Below, one piece after another: positions 36,694 to 45,833 of a stretch of DNA of 64,000 bases. The translations under genes and the position numbers were made by a program. Source of the stretch: an uncultured Rhodospirillales bacterium. GTDB lineage: Bacteria; Pseudomonadota; Alphaproteobacteria; Azospirillales; Azospirillaceae. The notes under the pieces were generated by a model. That model was given only the letters and a program-made list of their open reading frames with translations. It had not been told where the DNA came from and ran no database searches. Location: assembly GCA_903927615.1 (NCBI GenBank), contig CAIYNU010000022.1:234055-298054 (forward strand), in the 5' to 3' direction. Each line of letters starts with the position of its first letter. Position 1 is the stretch's first letter.

Positions 36694-37515
36694 GTCGTAC
36701 CCTTCTTGCGCTCCCCAGAGCATATTTGTTAGGTGGTCGCGGCGTTTGGCCCGCGTCAGGGAAGTGTGCGACAAAACGACGACCCAATGCAAATCCTGAT
36801 TCATTGCTGCACCGCCGAAACAGGCGCAAGTTCCGCACCCGACATCATGACTGATTCGGGAGATCGTTGCCCCGCTTTAATATCATCGCCATGTACTCGG
36901 AGAACTTGCTTCCCGCTAGCCGCCTCAATCCGGCCGGAGTGGTCGCGCGAGCCGGTCCCGCTGCATGGGGAAGGCGCCGTCGCGCGGGTAAATCCGGACC
37001 AGCGTCACATTACACAGGCCACAGAACCGAATCATGGTGATGCGAGACGGTCTTGTGACGGTCATGACCCGTCGGGACTTCCCCGCCATCAGGCCAGCCA
37101 AAGCGCCCCAATATTGACAACTTTAGCCTGTTAAAAATAAAAATCGCCAAGAAGGAAATTTTGGGCTCGGATTGGCTATTCTCTTTGAACAGTCGCCTAA
37201 GATTGAGATACCCTCAACGCGAGTCGTCAACAGATTATTGCACGATAGCAAGGTGGCGATGGCGCAAACAAATATCATTATAATCAACGTAAAAATTACA
37301 GATACAATGAACATACCCTTGTCCGCTTTTTTATGGTTAACAAGCGTAATGGCCACAGCGCGACATCATGACAGGTTTCTAAGACTGTCATACTAGTATA
37401 GAGTGATTTCCAGAGCATCTGTGGGAACTTAAGTTGCACTGCACATGGCGCGGGGCGGGTTTTGCGCCTGCAACATCAAACAGGCCGAACGGCCACTTTG
37501 GAGGAAGCACTCACC
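36694..37515. other. Long intergenic region with an A+T-rich island
   Basis: An 822-nt gap between divergent genes. About 37110-37400 is strikingly A+T-rich against the G+C-rich window. It contains TTGACA at 37114-37119 with TAAAAA 18 nt later on the plus strand. A minus-strand frame (37123-37356) encodes a hydrophobic stretch, MFIVSVIFTLIIMIFVCAIA, but has only a GTG start and no usable ribosome site. No gene can be called with confidence. Confidence 0.55.
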
Positions 37516-39198
37516 ATGTCGATCCGGAAGTTGCGAATAAGTAGCAGAATGTTATTGATAGTAGCGGCGGCGGTAATGGGCATGACCACGGTCGCAGCGA
37601 TTAGCCTTGACCGACTTTACACCATTTTGTTGCACGACCGCGAGGATAAAGCCCGGCAACTGGTCGAAACCGCCTACGGCATCCTCACGACCTTCGAGGC
37701 TCGGACCCACACCGGCAGCCTGAGTGAGGGCGAGGCCAAAAGTCAGGCCTTGGCGATCCTGGCCCCCTTACGGTCCAGCGATGATGACTATTTTTTTGTG
37801 ACTGACTTGCGCCCGATCATGCTGATGCACCCCACCACCGAACTGGTGGGCAAGGATGTCGCCGAGACCCGGGACTCCAACGGCAAGGCCATGTTCATGG
37901 AGATGGTCAAGCTGGTGCAAACCCAGGGAAGCGGCTTCGTCTCTTATTTGTGGCCCAAGCCCGGTTACGACCGGCCGGTGCCCAAGATCAGTTACGCCAA
38001 GGGTTTTCTCCCTTGGGGGTGGGTGATCGGCACCGGCATCTACCTGGACGACGTCGACACCATCTTCCACGATCAGGCTCTTCTGCTGGGCACGATCGTG
38101 GTGGGGGTGATGGCGTTGGTGGTCAGCCTGTCGCTGTTGGTTTCCCGCGGGATCGTCCGTCCGGTTCGCGAAATGACCGAAGCCATGGCCCGTCTGGCCC
38201 AAGGCGATCACGACGTCGTCATCCCGGACCACCGGGGCACGGACGAGATCGGCGCGATGAGCCGGGCCATGGCCGTCTTCAAAAGTAACGCCGCCGAAAT
38301 GCACCGCCTGGCGCTGGAGCAGGCGCAAATCAAAAGCGAGGCGGCCGAAGCCCGACGCCAGGAACGTCGCCGTCTGGCCGATGCCTTCGAAGACAAGGCA
38401 CGGTCCATGATCGATCTGGTTCGCTCCAATTCGAATAAAATTGTGGCCACGGCGGGTAAGATGGGGAAGAAGGTCGGCATCTCCTCCGATCAATCCATGG
38501 ACGCGGCCGCCGTCTCCCGGCGCACCGTCGACAGCATCAGGGCCTTGACCGACGCCACCCAATACTTAAGCGAATCCTTCGCCAATGTCTGCCGGCGGGT
38601 CTCGGAATCAAATGCCATCTCTCAACAGGCCGTAACCCAGGCGGAGAGCACCAACCGCCAGGTGGACGGACTATCCGAATCGGCCGAACGGATCGGACAG
38701 GTGGTCAACCTGATTTCGAGTATCGCCAGCCAGACCAATCTGTTGGCACTCAATGCCACCATTGAGGCCGCGCGGGCCGGTGAGGCGGGTAAGGGCTTTG
38801 CGGTGGTGGCCACCGAGGTCAAGAACCTCGCCGGTCAGACCGCCAAGGCAACTGAAGAAATCTCGAGTCAAGTGGCTGCGATACAAGAAGCGACCCGAAG
38901 TGCCGCCCAAGCCATCGGCAATATTTCGCGGATTATCGCCAACATGTCCGACATCGCAAACGATGTGGCCACCTCGGTGGCGCGTCAGGACGGGGCCACT
39001 GCCGACATTCTGACCCGGGTCCGGAACATTGCCCAGGACGCCGAGATTTTCACCAATCGCTTCAGCACGGTCGCCCGAACCTCGGCGTCATCCTATGCGT
39101 CGGCCATCAAGGTCATCTGGACCGCCAACGACCTGTCCAAGCCCACCGATACCCTGATCCTGGAGGTCGGGGCGTTGATGCAGGCACTCCGCTCCTAG
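37516..39198 (+). CDS. Methyl-accepting chemotaxis protein with Cache sensor
   Basis: Transmembrane chemoreceptor of 560 aa. The first membrane segment ([20 protein letters not shown]) precedes a periplasmic single-Cache domain of sCache_2 type ([47 protein letters not shown]). The second membrane segment is [25 protein letters not shown] follows ([22 protein letters not shown]), then the cytoplasmic signalling domain with the conserved hairpin tip [21 protein letters not shown]. sCache_2 receptors usually bind small organic acids. It starts at the ATG with GGAGG 11 nt upstream. It probably signals through the che operon at the right end or another one. Confidence 0.92.
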   Translation: MSIRKLRISSRMLLIVAAAVMGMTTVAAISLDRLYTILLHDREDKARQLVETAYGILTTFEARTHTGSLSEGEAKSQALAILAPLRSSDDDYFFVTDLRPIMLMHPTTELVGKDVAETRDSNGKAMFMEMVKLVQTQGSGFVSYLWPKPGYDRPVPKISYAKGFLPWGWVIGTGIYLDDVDTIFHDQALLLGTIVVGVMALVVSLSLLVSRGIVRPVREMTEAMARLAQGDHDVVIPDHRGTDEIGAMSRAMAVFKSNAAEMHRLALEQAQIKSEAAEARRQERRRLADAFEDKARSMIDLVRSNSNKIVATAGKMGKKVGISSDQSMDAAAVSRRTVDSIRALTDATQYLSESFANVCRRVSESNAISQQAVTQAESTNRQVDGLSESAERIGQVVNLISSIASQTNLLALNATIEAARAGEAGKGFAVVATEVKNLAGQTAKATEEISSQVAAIQEATRSAAQAIGNISRIIANMSDIANDVATSVARQDGATADILTRVRNIAQDAEIFTNRFSTVARTSASSYASAIKVIWTANDLSKPTDTLILEVGALMQALRS

Positions 39199-39280
39199 GA
39201 CGGCCTGAACCGGAACGTCCCCTGAGGTCTCGACTTAAGGGGACGGCACCCCCAACAGACACGCGAGCCTTGACAAGCAC

Positions 39281-39308
39281 CGGGGGACTTGCATCGGCAA
39301 GTCCCCCG
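39281..39308. terminator. Hairpin between the chemoreceptor and phaB
   Basis: A perfect 12-bp stem, CGGGGGACTTGC / GCAAGTCCCCCG with a 4-nt loop, lies between convergent genes. No T run follows on either strand, so it is a bidirectional hairpin rather than a textbook intrinsic terminator. Confidence 0.5.
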
Positions 39309-39331
39309 AAAACGCGATGGAACAGGGATGA

Positions 39332-40051
39332 TCAGATGGTGAACTGACCACCATTGACCGAGAAGGTCGCGCCGTTAATGAACTGGGCCTCGTCGGCAGC
39401 CAGGAACACCACAGTACGCGCAATCTCCTTAGGCTCGCCGAGGCGACCGGTCGGAATCTTGGCGACGATCTTGGAGAGAATGTCCGGAGCGATCTTCGCC
39501 ACCATCTCGGTGTTGATGTAGCCGGGGCAAATCGCGTTGGCAGTAATGCCCTTCGCCGCGCCCTCTTGCGCCACCGCCCGAATGAAGCCCAACACGCCGG
39601 CCTTGGCGGCCGAGTAGTTGGCCTGACCGAATTGGCCGACCTGACCGTTGACCGAGCTGATGCAGATGATCCGACCGAAGCCCTTTTCACGCATGCTCTC
39701 GATCACCTGACGGGTGACGTTAAACATGGAATTGAGATTGACCTTGATCACGGCTTCCCACTGCTCGGCCGACATCTTGTGCAGCGGCGCATCCCGGGTA
39801 ATGCCGGCATTATTGACGACGATCTCGATCGGGCCATGGTCGGCGACGATCTTGGCGATGCCTTCCTTGGTGGCGGCGAAATCGCTAACGTCGACCAGAT
39901 ACACCGGAATGCCGGTCTTTTCGGTAAATTCCTTACCGGTTTGTTCGTTCACGTCGATGGCAACCACGCGATGGCCGGCATCCTTCAGGGCGACGGACAT
40001 CGCCGCGCCGAGACCACGGGCACCACCAGTAACCAATGCCAGACGAGCCAT
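39332..40051 (-). CDS. phaB: Acetoacetyl-CoA reductase PhaB
   Basis: NADPH-dependent short-chain dehydrogenase that reduces acetoacetyl-CoA to (R)-3-hydroxybutyryl-CoA for polyhydroxybutyrate. The N-terminal nucleotide loop is TGGARGLGAAM, NNAGITRD follows, and the catalytic set is Ser in ICISSVNGQVGQFGQ and Y-x3-K in ANYSAAKAG. The VNGQVGQFGQANYSAAKAG segment and the C-terminal FSVNGGQFTI are characteristic of PhaB. It has 239 aa. GGGAG lies 8 nt before the ATG. phaA and phaC are not in the window. Confidence 0.93.
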   Translation of the reverse strand: MARLALVTGGARGLGAAMSVALKDAGHRVVAIDVNEQTGKEFTEKTGIPVYLVDVSDFAATKEGIAKIVADHGPIEIVVNNAGITRDAPLHKMSAEQWEAVIKVNLNSMFNVTRQVIESMREKGFGRIICISSVNGQVGQFGQANYSAAKAGVLGFIRAVAQEGAAKGITANAICPGYINTEMVAKIAPDILSKIVAKIPTGRLGEPKEIARTVVFLAADEAQFINGATFSVNGGQFTI

Positions 40052-40556
40052 GGAGTATTCTCCCTAATCAGTTGGTAAGGTTCACGTTCGTTGTGGATTT
40101 GTCTTGATCGTCAGCGAGACCGCCGGAGCAGAACAAACCGGCCGTCCCGCCGTCACCGTGTCTGCCGTGTTCATACTCGCAACCACCGCCCCGAGCAACA
40201 CGCAACAAGGTGTCCGACGTCGTTATTGCAATGCAATATAATCATCATCCAGGAACATCTGCGAAAGCATCACCGGTTGCGAAGGAAAATTGCTCGCGAG
40301 CGTGAAGCGACGAAATTATCGTCACGAGCGGCGGTCCGCCGCAAAGTTTTGCCGCGACGCCGTCCGCCAAATGCTGGGCTTGGGACTGCTTTTGCTTACT
40401 GAATCGGGGGGCTCATTCTGAAACGAGTCGAGCGAAACCAGGGCGTGACGTTGCCGGTGACGCCCTGCGTGCTGCGGATTGTTCGACGGTTCATTCTTCG
40501 TCCAATTGAATCCGGGATCCGGTGATCCGGGAGGACCCGGTGATTTTTAACTTGTC
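40052..40556. other. Intergenic, phaB to sensor kinase
   Basis: About 500 nt between divergent genes, no gene supported. At 40225-40237, ATTGCA-A-TGCAAT is a perfect palindrome that resembles TGCA-rich operators of the PHA regulator PhaR/AniA; it lies about 175 nt upstream of phaB. Confidence 0.45.
40225..40237. promoter_or_regulatory. Palindrome upstream of phaB, PhaR-like operator candidate
   Basis: ATTGCA, one A, TGCAAT: a 13-base perfect inverted repeat. PhaR proteins recognise TGC/GCA-type palindromes upstream of PHA genes. The link is inferred from sequence likeness and position only. Confidence 0.35.
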
Positions 40557-40586
40557 GTGACAAAAATTGCCCGCCATGTATATAAT
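40557..40586 (+). promoter_or_regulatory. Candidate sigma70 promoter of the ethylene-receptor-like kinase
   Basis: GTGACA (40557-40562) and TATAAT (40581-40586) are separated by 18 nt. The predicted leader to the ATG at 40643 is about 50 nt. Confidence 0.55.
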
Positions 40587-40642
40587 TAGTGACCGGGCTT
40601 TGGATAAAGCAGTGTAGCCAAGGCCCCGCGAGGTGTTCGGAT

Positions 40643-42355
40643 ATGTATGAAATATTCGATAGATTTCTATCCAGTGATGGTTTCACCCCTCATGGATTTT
40701 GTCTGACTTGGCGCCCTGACGTGTTCTGGACCCAGGTGGTGGCTGACGGTGCCATCGCGCTGTCTTATTTTTCAATTCCAGCCGCCCTGATCTATCTCTC
40801 AATTTACCGGCAAGATCTCAGCTTTCGTTGGGTATTGGCCCTGTTCGGTGCCTTTATCGTGGCCTGCGGCACCACCCATCTGCTCAGCATCTGGACGCTG
40901 TGGTTCCCCGACTACGGCGTCGAGGCGCTGGTCAAAGCCATGACCGCTTTGATCTCGGTCGTGACCGCGGCGGTGCTGTGGCCATTGATGCCGCGGGCGT
41001 TAGCCATCCCATCGCGTCTGGACCTGGAGCACGCGATTTCCGCTTTGACCCGGGAAACCCAGGAGCGGGAGAACGCGCAGAAGGCCTTGGAGTTGCTGAA
41101 TATCGAGTTGGAAGCCCGGATCCTTGAGCGGACCCTGGACCTGGAGGTCGCCAATCATCGACTCCGACAGGAGGTGGCGGAACGACTGAGGGCCGAAGAG
41201 GCGCTCCGCAAACAATTCCTTTTTACTGAGCAGCTTCTCGCGACCATTCCGGCGCCCGTTTTTTATAAGGATGATGACCGCCAGACCACCGGTTGCAATC
41301 CCGCCTTTAAGAATTTTTTTGGACTGCCCCCCGACCATTCGGTTAGTCCCACCTTTCACGACTTCCTTCCCAGCAACCTTGGCGAGATTCACATCGCCAT
41401 AGACGATACCTCTGGTCCGGTCAACGGCCCCCAGATTCTTGAAACAGCCGTCCAATCAGCCGATGGCACCACCCATGAGGTGGTGCTGCATCACGCTTTG
41501 TTATGCCGAAATGACGGCCGGGTCAGCGGTCTGGTCGGTGTTATTTGGGATATCACCGAACGCAAGCAAAATGAACGCGAACTTGAACGCGCCCGCCTGG
41601 CCGCCGAAGCCGCCAATCGGGCCAAGTCATGCTTCCTGGCCACGATGAGCCATGAGTTACGCACACCCTTGAATGCGATCCTCGGGTTTTCGAAAATCCT
41701 TCGATCCGAGACCGAATCCCCCGGAAAAATACCCAGTTATCACGAATACCTTGATTATATTTACTTTTCGGGCGAGAATCTTCTCGCTATCATTAATGAT
41801 ATTCTTGATGTTTCGAGATTGGAAACCGGCAGCTTAGAGATCTCCCCAATCTCCATCCGCGCGAAGCCGCTGTTCGAGAATATTTTGCGACTGTTTCAAG
41901 AACAAGCCCAAACTCTGGGTCTTCAGCTCGAGGTCAGCACCACCAACCAACTGGTTTGGGCCGACGAAAAGGCGCTCAAGCGAATCCTGTTAAATCTGTT
42001 GTCGAACTCCTTGAAATTCACCCACGCCGGCGGTCGCGTGGTGCTAGCCTCCACCGCCGTTGCCGGTGGCGTCGAATGCCGGGTCAGCGATACCGGCATC
42101 GGGATTCCGGCCGATCAGGTCGACCGTCTGGTCAAGCCATTCGAGCAAATGGACAGCCAATACGCGCGGTCCCACGGGGGGACCGGCCTGGGCTTGCCGA
42201 TCGTCCTAGGCCTGATCAAGCTTCATGGTGGCCGCCTGTCGATCCACAGTGAGGTCGGGGTTGGAACCACCATCACCGTGTTTTTGCCCGACGCGCCGAC
42301 CGCCCACACGACCATCGCCGCGAACGGGCCGGGGGTTGAAACCCGCCCGTCATAA
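40643..42355 (+). CDS. Sensor histidine kinase with ethylene-receptor-type membrane domain
   Basis: A 570-residue membrane kinase. Residues 25-125 hold three membrane segments very like the ethylene-binding domain of plant ETR1 and cyanobacterial SynEtr1: ADGAIALSYFSIP with Asp35, and FGAFIVACGTTHLLSIW with Cys75 and His79, the residues that hold the Cu(I) cofactor in ETR1 (Cys65, His69, and Asp25). A coiled coil and a PAS domain (about residues 190-320, LLATIPAPVFYKDDDRQTTG) follow. HisKA has His337 in MSHELRTPLNAILGF, and HATPase_c has LLNLLSNSLKFT, DTGIGIP and GGTGLGLPIV. No receiver domain. I choose the ATG at 40643 for its GAGG site and because the receptor domain begins just after. The ligand is not shown by the sequence; Cu and ethylene binding are inference. 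Confidence 0.9.
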   Translation: MYEIFDRFLSSDGFTPHGFCLTWRPDVFWTQVVADGAIALSYFSIPAALIYLSIYRQDLSFRWVLALFGAFIVACGTTHLLSIWTLWFPDYGVEALVKAMTALISVVTAAVLWPLMPRALAIPSRLDLEHAISALTRETQERENAQKALELLNIELEARILERTLDLEVANHRLRQEVAERLRAEEALRKQFLFTEQLLATIPAPVFYKDDDRQTTGCNPAFKNFFGLPPDHSVSPTFHDFLPSNLGEIHIAIDDTSGPVNGPQILETAVQSADGTTHEVVLHHALLCRNDGRVSGLVGVIWDITERKQNERELERARLAAEAANRAKSCFLATMSHELRTPLNAILGFSKILRSETESPGKIPSYHEYLDYIYFSGENLLAIINDILDVSRLETGSLEISPISIRAKPLFENILRLFQEQAQTLGLQLEVSTTNQLVWADEKALKRILLNLLSNSLKFTHAGGRVVLASTAVAGGVECRVSDTGIGIPADQVDRLVKPFEQMDSQYARSHGGTGLGLPIVLGLIKLHGGRLSIHSEVGVGTTITVFLPDAPTAHTTIAANGPGVETRPS

Positions 42356-42369
42356 CCCGTGCGGTGGAT

Positions 42370-43725
42370 TTACGCCGCCGCGTCTTGTTGTGAACCGGGC
42401 TCGGCGCCCTCCACCTCTTCCTCTTCGAGACTGAAGATCTCGGCCTGGTCGTCGTAGGTGTACAATACCGCGTAGCGGCCCCAACTGATCGCCGCGCGCA
42501 ACGTCTCCTCGGCGTAGGACTCGCTCAGTTGATCCTCCAACTCCGGCTCGAACCGCAGACGCGGGGCGCGGTGGCGCGGTCGTCCTTCCAACACCCGCCG
42601 GATGTGAGCAACCAGCGGTACATATTTCAGCAGGTGTTGCCCGAACAGCTCCTTGCGTCCGTCGGTATCCGCCTCGGCAAAGGTAAAGGCTGCCGGCAGC
42701 AACCGGATGTCGCCTTCGGCCAGATCGGCGAAGCGGAGAATGTGCAGCGCCTCGGCGATCGGAAACAGTTCATCCACCTCCATCTGAAGGTCTTCCGCCA
42801 GCACTGGCAAGTCGGCATGGCCTTGATAAGGGGCCGCCGTCAGGGTCTCCAGCAGACCGGCCAGCAGGTTGGCCGAAACCTGCGGCAGTTTATCGGCAAT
42901 TCCCGAGAGCACGCCGACCTGGCCCGAGGCCGGAGCCGTGGTTTGGGTCCGCTGGGTCATCAGAGCGTAAATATCGTCCACAAGCTTGCGGAAAGCCGGG
43001 TCCAAGCGGTTGCGCGGATGTTTGAACGGGACCGGAATCTCGGCGCGAACCCGCCCGGGATTGGTTGAAAACACCAGAACGCGGTCGCACATCAAGACCG
43101 CCTCCTCGATACCGTGAGTCACCAGCAGGATCGATTTGATGGGCAGCTTGCCTTCGCTCCACAGCTCGATCAGGTCGGTACGCAGATTCTCGGCGGTCAG
43201 GACGTCAAGGGCCGAAAACGGCTCGTCCATCAGCAACAGGTTGGGGTTGACCACCAGAGCCCGGGCAAAACCGACCCGCTGGCGCATACCGCCGGACAGC
43301 TCGCGGGGATAGGCTGACTCGAAACCGTCCAGGCCGATCAGCTCGATCGCCGCTTCGGCGCGCTGGCGCTTCTCCCGGGACGGCACCCCCAGCGCCTCCA
43401 GTCCGGCCTCGACGTTTTCCAGCACAGTCAGCCACGGAAACAGGGCGAAACTCTGGAACACCATGGCAATGCCCGGGGACGGGCCGCGGACCGGCACACC
43501 CTGATAAGTGACGGTGCCGCTGCTGGGCCGGATCAGGCCGGCAACCACCCGCAGCGTGGTTGATTTGCCTGAACCCGAGCGCCCCAGCAAGCCGACGATT
43601 TCACCCGCGCGCAACGTGATGTTGACGTCGTCCAGCACCACCAGCTCACCGCCCGCCGGCTTAGGGAACGCCTGCCTGACACCCACGAGTTCAAACAAGG
43701 GCTGGTTCGCAAGACCATTCGTCAT
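42370..43725 (-). CDS. Nitrate/sulfonate-type ABC transporter ATPase with extra C-terminal domain
   Basis: ATP-binding subunit of a NitT/TauT-type importer, 451 aa. The ATPase (residues 8-230) shows Walker A GRSGSGKST, signature LSGGMRQRVGFAR, Walker B LLMDEPFSALD, and an H-loop in LVTHGIEEA. Residues 290-430 form the AAA-associated C-terminal domain (ELFPIAEALHILRFADLAEG, RRVLEGRP) seen in a subset of these ATPases and thought to be regulatory. It ends 15 nt from the stop of the convergent kinase gene and begins 77 nt after the permease gene of the same operon. Confidence 0.9.
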   Translation of the reverse strand: MTNGLANQPLFELVGVRQAFPKPAGGELVVLDDVNITLRAGEIVGLLGRSGSGKSTTLRVVAGLIRPSSGTVTYQGVPVRGPSPGIAMVFQSFALFPWLTVLENVEAGLEALGVPSREKRQRAEAAIELIGLDGFESAYPRELSGGMRQRVGFARALVVNPNLLLMDEPFSALDVLTAENLRTDLIELWSEGKLPIKSILLVTHGIEEAVLMCDRVLVFSTNPGRVRAEIPVPFKHPRNRLDPAFRKLVDDIYALMTQRTQTTAPASGQVGVLSGIADKLPQVSANLLAGLLETLTAAPYQGHADLPVLAEDLQMEVDELFPIAEALHILRFADLAEGDIRLLPAAFTFAEADTDGRKELFGQHLLKYVPLVAHIRRVLEGRPRHRAPRLRFEPELEDQLSESYAEETLRAAISWGRYAVLYTYDDQAEIFSLEEEEVEGAEPGSQQDAAA

Positions 43726-43801
43726 GGTGGATTTCCTTCAGTCGCTTGGATGGGTTTGGACTCTTGGATGGCTTGTTGACACCAAAGGCGCCGCAAATGG
43801 C

Positions 43802-45571
43802 TTATCCCAGGCGCATCTTCCGTTCGGCATAACGGTACAGCGGCCGCCACAGGGTACGATTGAACAGAATGACGTAGGCCGACATCACCGCGATGCCGAG
43901 CACGATGTGCGGATAGTCGCCGCTGGCGGTGTTATCGGCGATGTAGGCGCCGATGCCCGTGGCATGAAGCTTGGTGTCGCCCCAACTGACCACTTCGGCG
44001 ACGATGCTGGCGTTCCAGGCCCCGCCCGAGGCCGTGATCGCCCCGGTGACGTAGTACGGAAGAATGCCGGGCAGCATCACCGTTCGCCACCACTGCCAGC
44101 CCTGAATCCTGAAGGTAACCGCGGCTTCGCGCAGGTCATTGGGAAAGGCCGTGGCGCCCGCAATGACGTTGAACAGGATGTACCATTGGGTGCCGAGGAT
44201 CATCAGGGGACTAAGCCAGATATCGGGATTCAGGTGAAACGTCACAATCCCGACCACGGCCACCGGGAATAGCAGATTGGCGGGAAACGCCGCCAGGAAC
44301 TGGGCCAGCGGTTGCACCCGCTCGGCCAGCCACGGCCGAAGCCCGATCATCACCCCCAGCGGCACCCAGATCACCGTGGCGACGGCGATCAGCACCACGA
44401 CGCGGATCAGGGTGTAAAGCCCCAGCAGCGCCACCTGCCCCACCTCATCCAGCGTCACCGCCGTTGCCACATAGTCAACCACCTGCCAGCACACCCAGGC
44501 GCCGCCGGCCACCACCAGGGCGTACCAGCACACATCCATGGCCACCATCAGCGCCCGCCACCACCACACCCGATCGTCGACCGCCGGCAGCTTCACCGGC
44601 AACGCCGGAAGCACCGGAACCAGCCGCAACCACAGGTCCTCAAGCGCCACCAAGCCGGTGCCCAGGGCGCTGGTCAGGTTGGTCAGGAACCGGGTCCGCA
44701 GAAATACGTTGAGCACCCAGGATTCCGGCTTCATCTGCGAGGCAGTCTGGTCGCAGCGAAACTTATCGGACCAGGCGACCAGCGGCCGGAACAAAAACTG
44801 GTCGTAGATCAGGATCACCACGGTCATGGCCAGGATCGCCCACCCCACCGCCGACAAGTCACGCTGGTCAATGGCGGTCGCCACATAGGCGCCGATGCCC
44901 GGCAAGGTGATGGTCTTGTCACCGACCGTGATCGCTTCGGACGCCACCACGAAAAACCACCCGCCGGACATGGACATCATCATGTTCCAGATCAGACCGG
45001 GCATGGCGAACGGCACCTCCAGGCGCCAGAACCGCTGCCAGGCCGAAAAGCGGAAGCTGTGGCTGGCCTCGTCCAGGTCCCGGGGCACGGTACGCAATGA
45101 CTGGTAAAAGCTGAAGGCCATATTCCAGGCCTGGCTGGTGAAGATGGCAAAAACACAAGCCAGTTCCGCGCCCATCACCGAGCCCGGGAACAGGGACAGG
45201 AAAAACACCACCGTAAACGAAATATACCCGAGCACCGGCACCGACTGGAGCACATCCAGCACCGGCACCAAAATCATCTCGGCATAACGGCTTTTGGCCG
45301 CCAGGGTCGCATAGATCAGGGTAAACACCAACGACGCCGCCAACGCCGCCAACATCCGCAAGGTGGTGCGCAGGGCATAGTCCGGCAAGTTGCTGGGGTC
45401 CAGCGACACCGCGCCCCCCTCGATCTCGCCGATCGGCACCGCAGCCTGGTGCAAACCCTGAAGCAACAGCATCACCGCGCCCAAGATCAGCGGAACCGCC
45501 AGAACGTCCCAACGGTTGGGCAGAAGGCCCCCGGCCTTACGGCCAAGGGCCAGATAAGGGTGTCCGCTCAT
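43802..45571 (-). CDS. Double-length ABC transporter permease
   Basis: Two fused BPD_transp_1 permease modules in one 589-residue chain. The first has its coupling EAA-like loop at DLDEASHSFRFSAWQRFWRLEVPFAMP (near residue 190) and the second at DLREAAVTFRIQGWQWWRTVMLPGILP (near residue 500). About twelve membrane segments. The ATG at 45571 has AGGGGA 8 nt upstream; a TTG start 66 nt upstream is less likely. Together with the downstream ATPase it forms a complete membrane core. No substrate-binding protein gene is present, so the substrate cannot be told. Confidence 0.88.
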   Translation of the reverse strand: MSGHPYLALGRKAGGLLPNRWDVLAVPLILGAVMLLLQGLHQAAVPIGEIEGGAVSLDPSNLPDYALRTTLRMLAALAASLVFTLIYATLAAKSRYAEMILVPVLDVLQSVPVLGYISFTVVFFLSLFPGSVMGAELACVFAIFTSQAWNMAFSFYQSLRTVPRDLDEASHSFRFSAWQRFWRLEVPFAMPGLIWNMMMSMSGGWFFVVASEAITVGDKTITLPGIGAYVATAIDQRDLSAVGWAILAMTVVILIYDQFLFRPLVAWSDKFRCDQTASQMKPESWVLNVFLRTRFLTNLTSALGTGLVALEDLWLRLVPVLPALPVKLPAVDDRVWWWRALMVAMDVCWYALVVAGGAWVCWQVVDYVATAVTLDEVGQVALLGLYTLIRVVVLIAVATVIWVPLGVMIGLRPWLAERVQPLAQFLAAFPANLLFPVAVVGIVTFHLNPDIWLSPLMILGTQWYILFNVIAGATAFPNDLREAAVTFRIQGWQWWRTVMLPGILPYYVTGAITASGGAWNASIVAEVVSWGDTKLHATGIGAYIADNTASGDYPHIVLGIAVMSAYVILFNRTLWRPLYRYAERKMRLG

Positions 45572-45629
45572 CGGCTGTTTCCCCTGGTGTCGAAAGTTGA
45601 CCGCCGCACTTAACTTCTTCGATCGAATG

Positions 45630-45645
45630 CCTGTCAAATGACAGG
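45630..45645. promoter_or_regulatory. Perfect palindrome upstream of the permease gene
   Basis: CCTGTCA, AA, TGACAGG: 7-base arms with a 2-base spacer, 59 nt before the permease ATG. No T run. A regulator-binding site is the simplest reading; the regulator is unknown. Confidence 0.5.
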
Positions 45646-45789
45646 ATTATGATTATCGAGGCCTCGTGGAGTGGGGGCGGCACGGAAGCGCCCGGTCGGC
45701 CGGCCGCCTGAAAAAATACCCGCGACGCCAGTCACGAAAGTGACCGGACCAACGAATCCTATCCCCCCGGAGACGAGCCTTTTCTAGGG

Positions 45790-45806
45790 CCGCCTGATTG
45801 AGGCGG
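45790..45806 (-). terminator. Short hairpin after the decarboxylase gene
   Basis: CCGCCT and AGGCGG flank a 5-nt loop, 28 nt past the stop. There is no T run on the minus strand, so at best a weak terminator. Confidence 0.3.
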
Positions 45807-45833
45807 GTTTGATCTTCGGGTCATAGCAGAACG

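Noticed and set aside
37123..37356. 77-codon minus-strand hydrophobic frame
   Set aside because: Hydrophobicity follows from A+T-rich DNA; GTG start without a ribosome site. Kept only as part of the A+T-rich island finding.
40091..40402. 103-codon plus-strand frame upstream of the ethylene-receptor-like kinase
   Set aside because: Arg-rich translation, no ribosome site, no recognisable domain.
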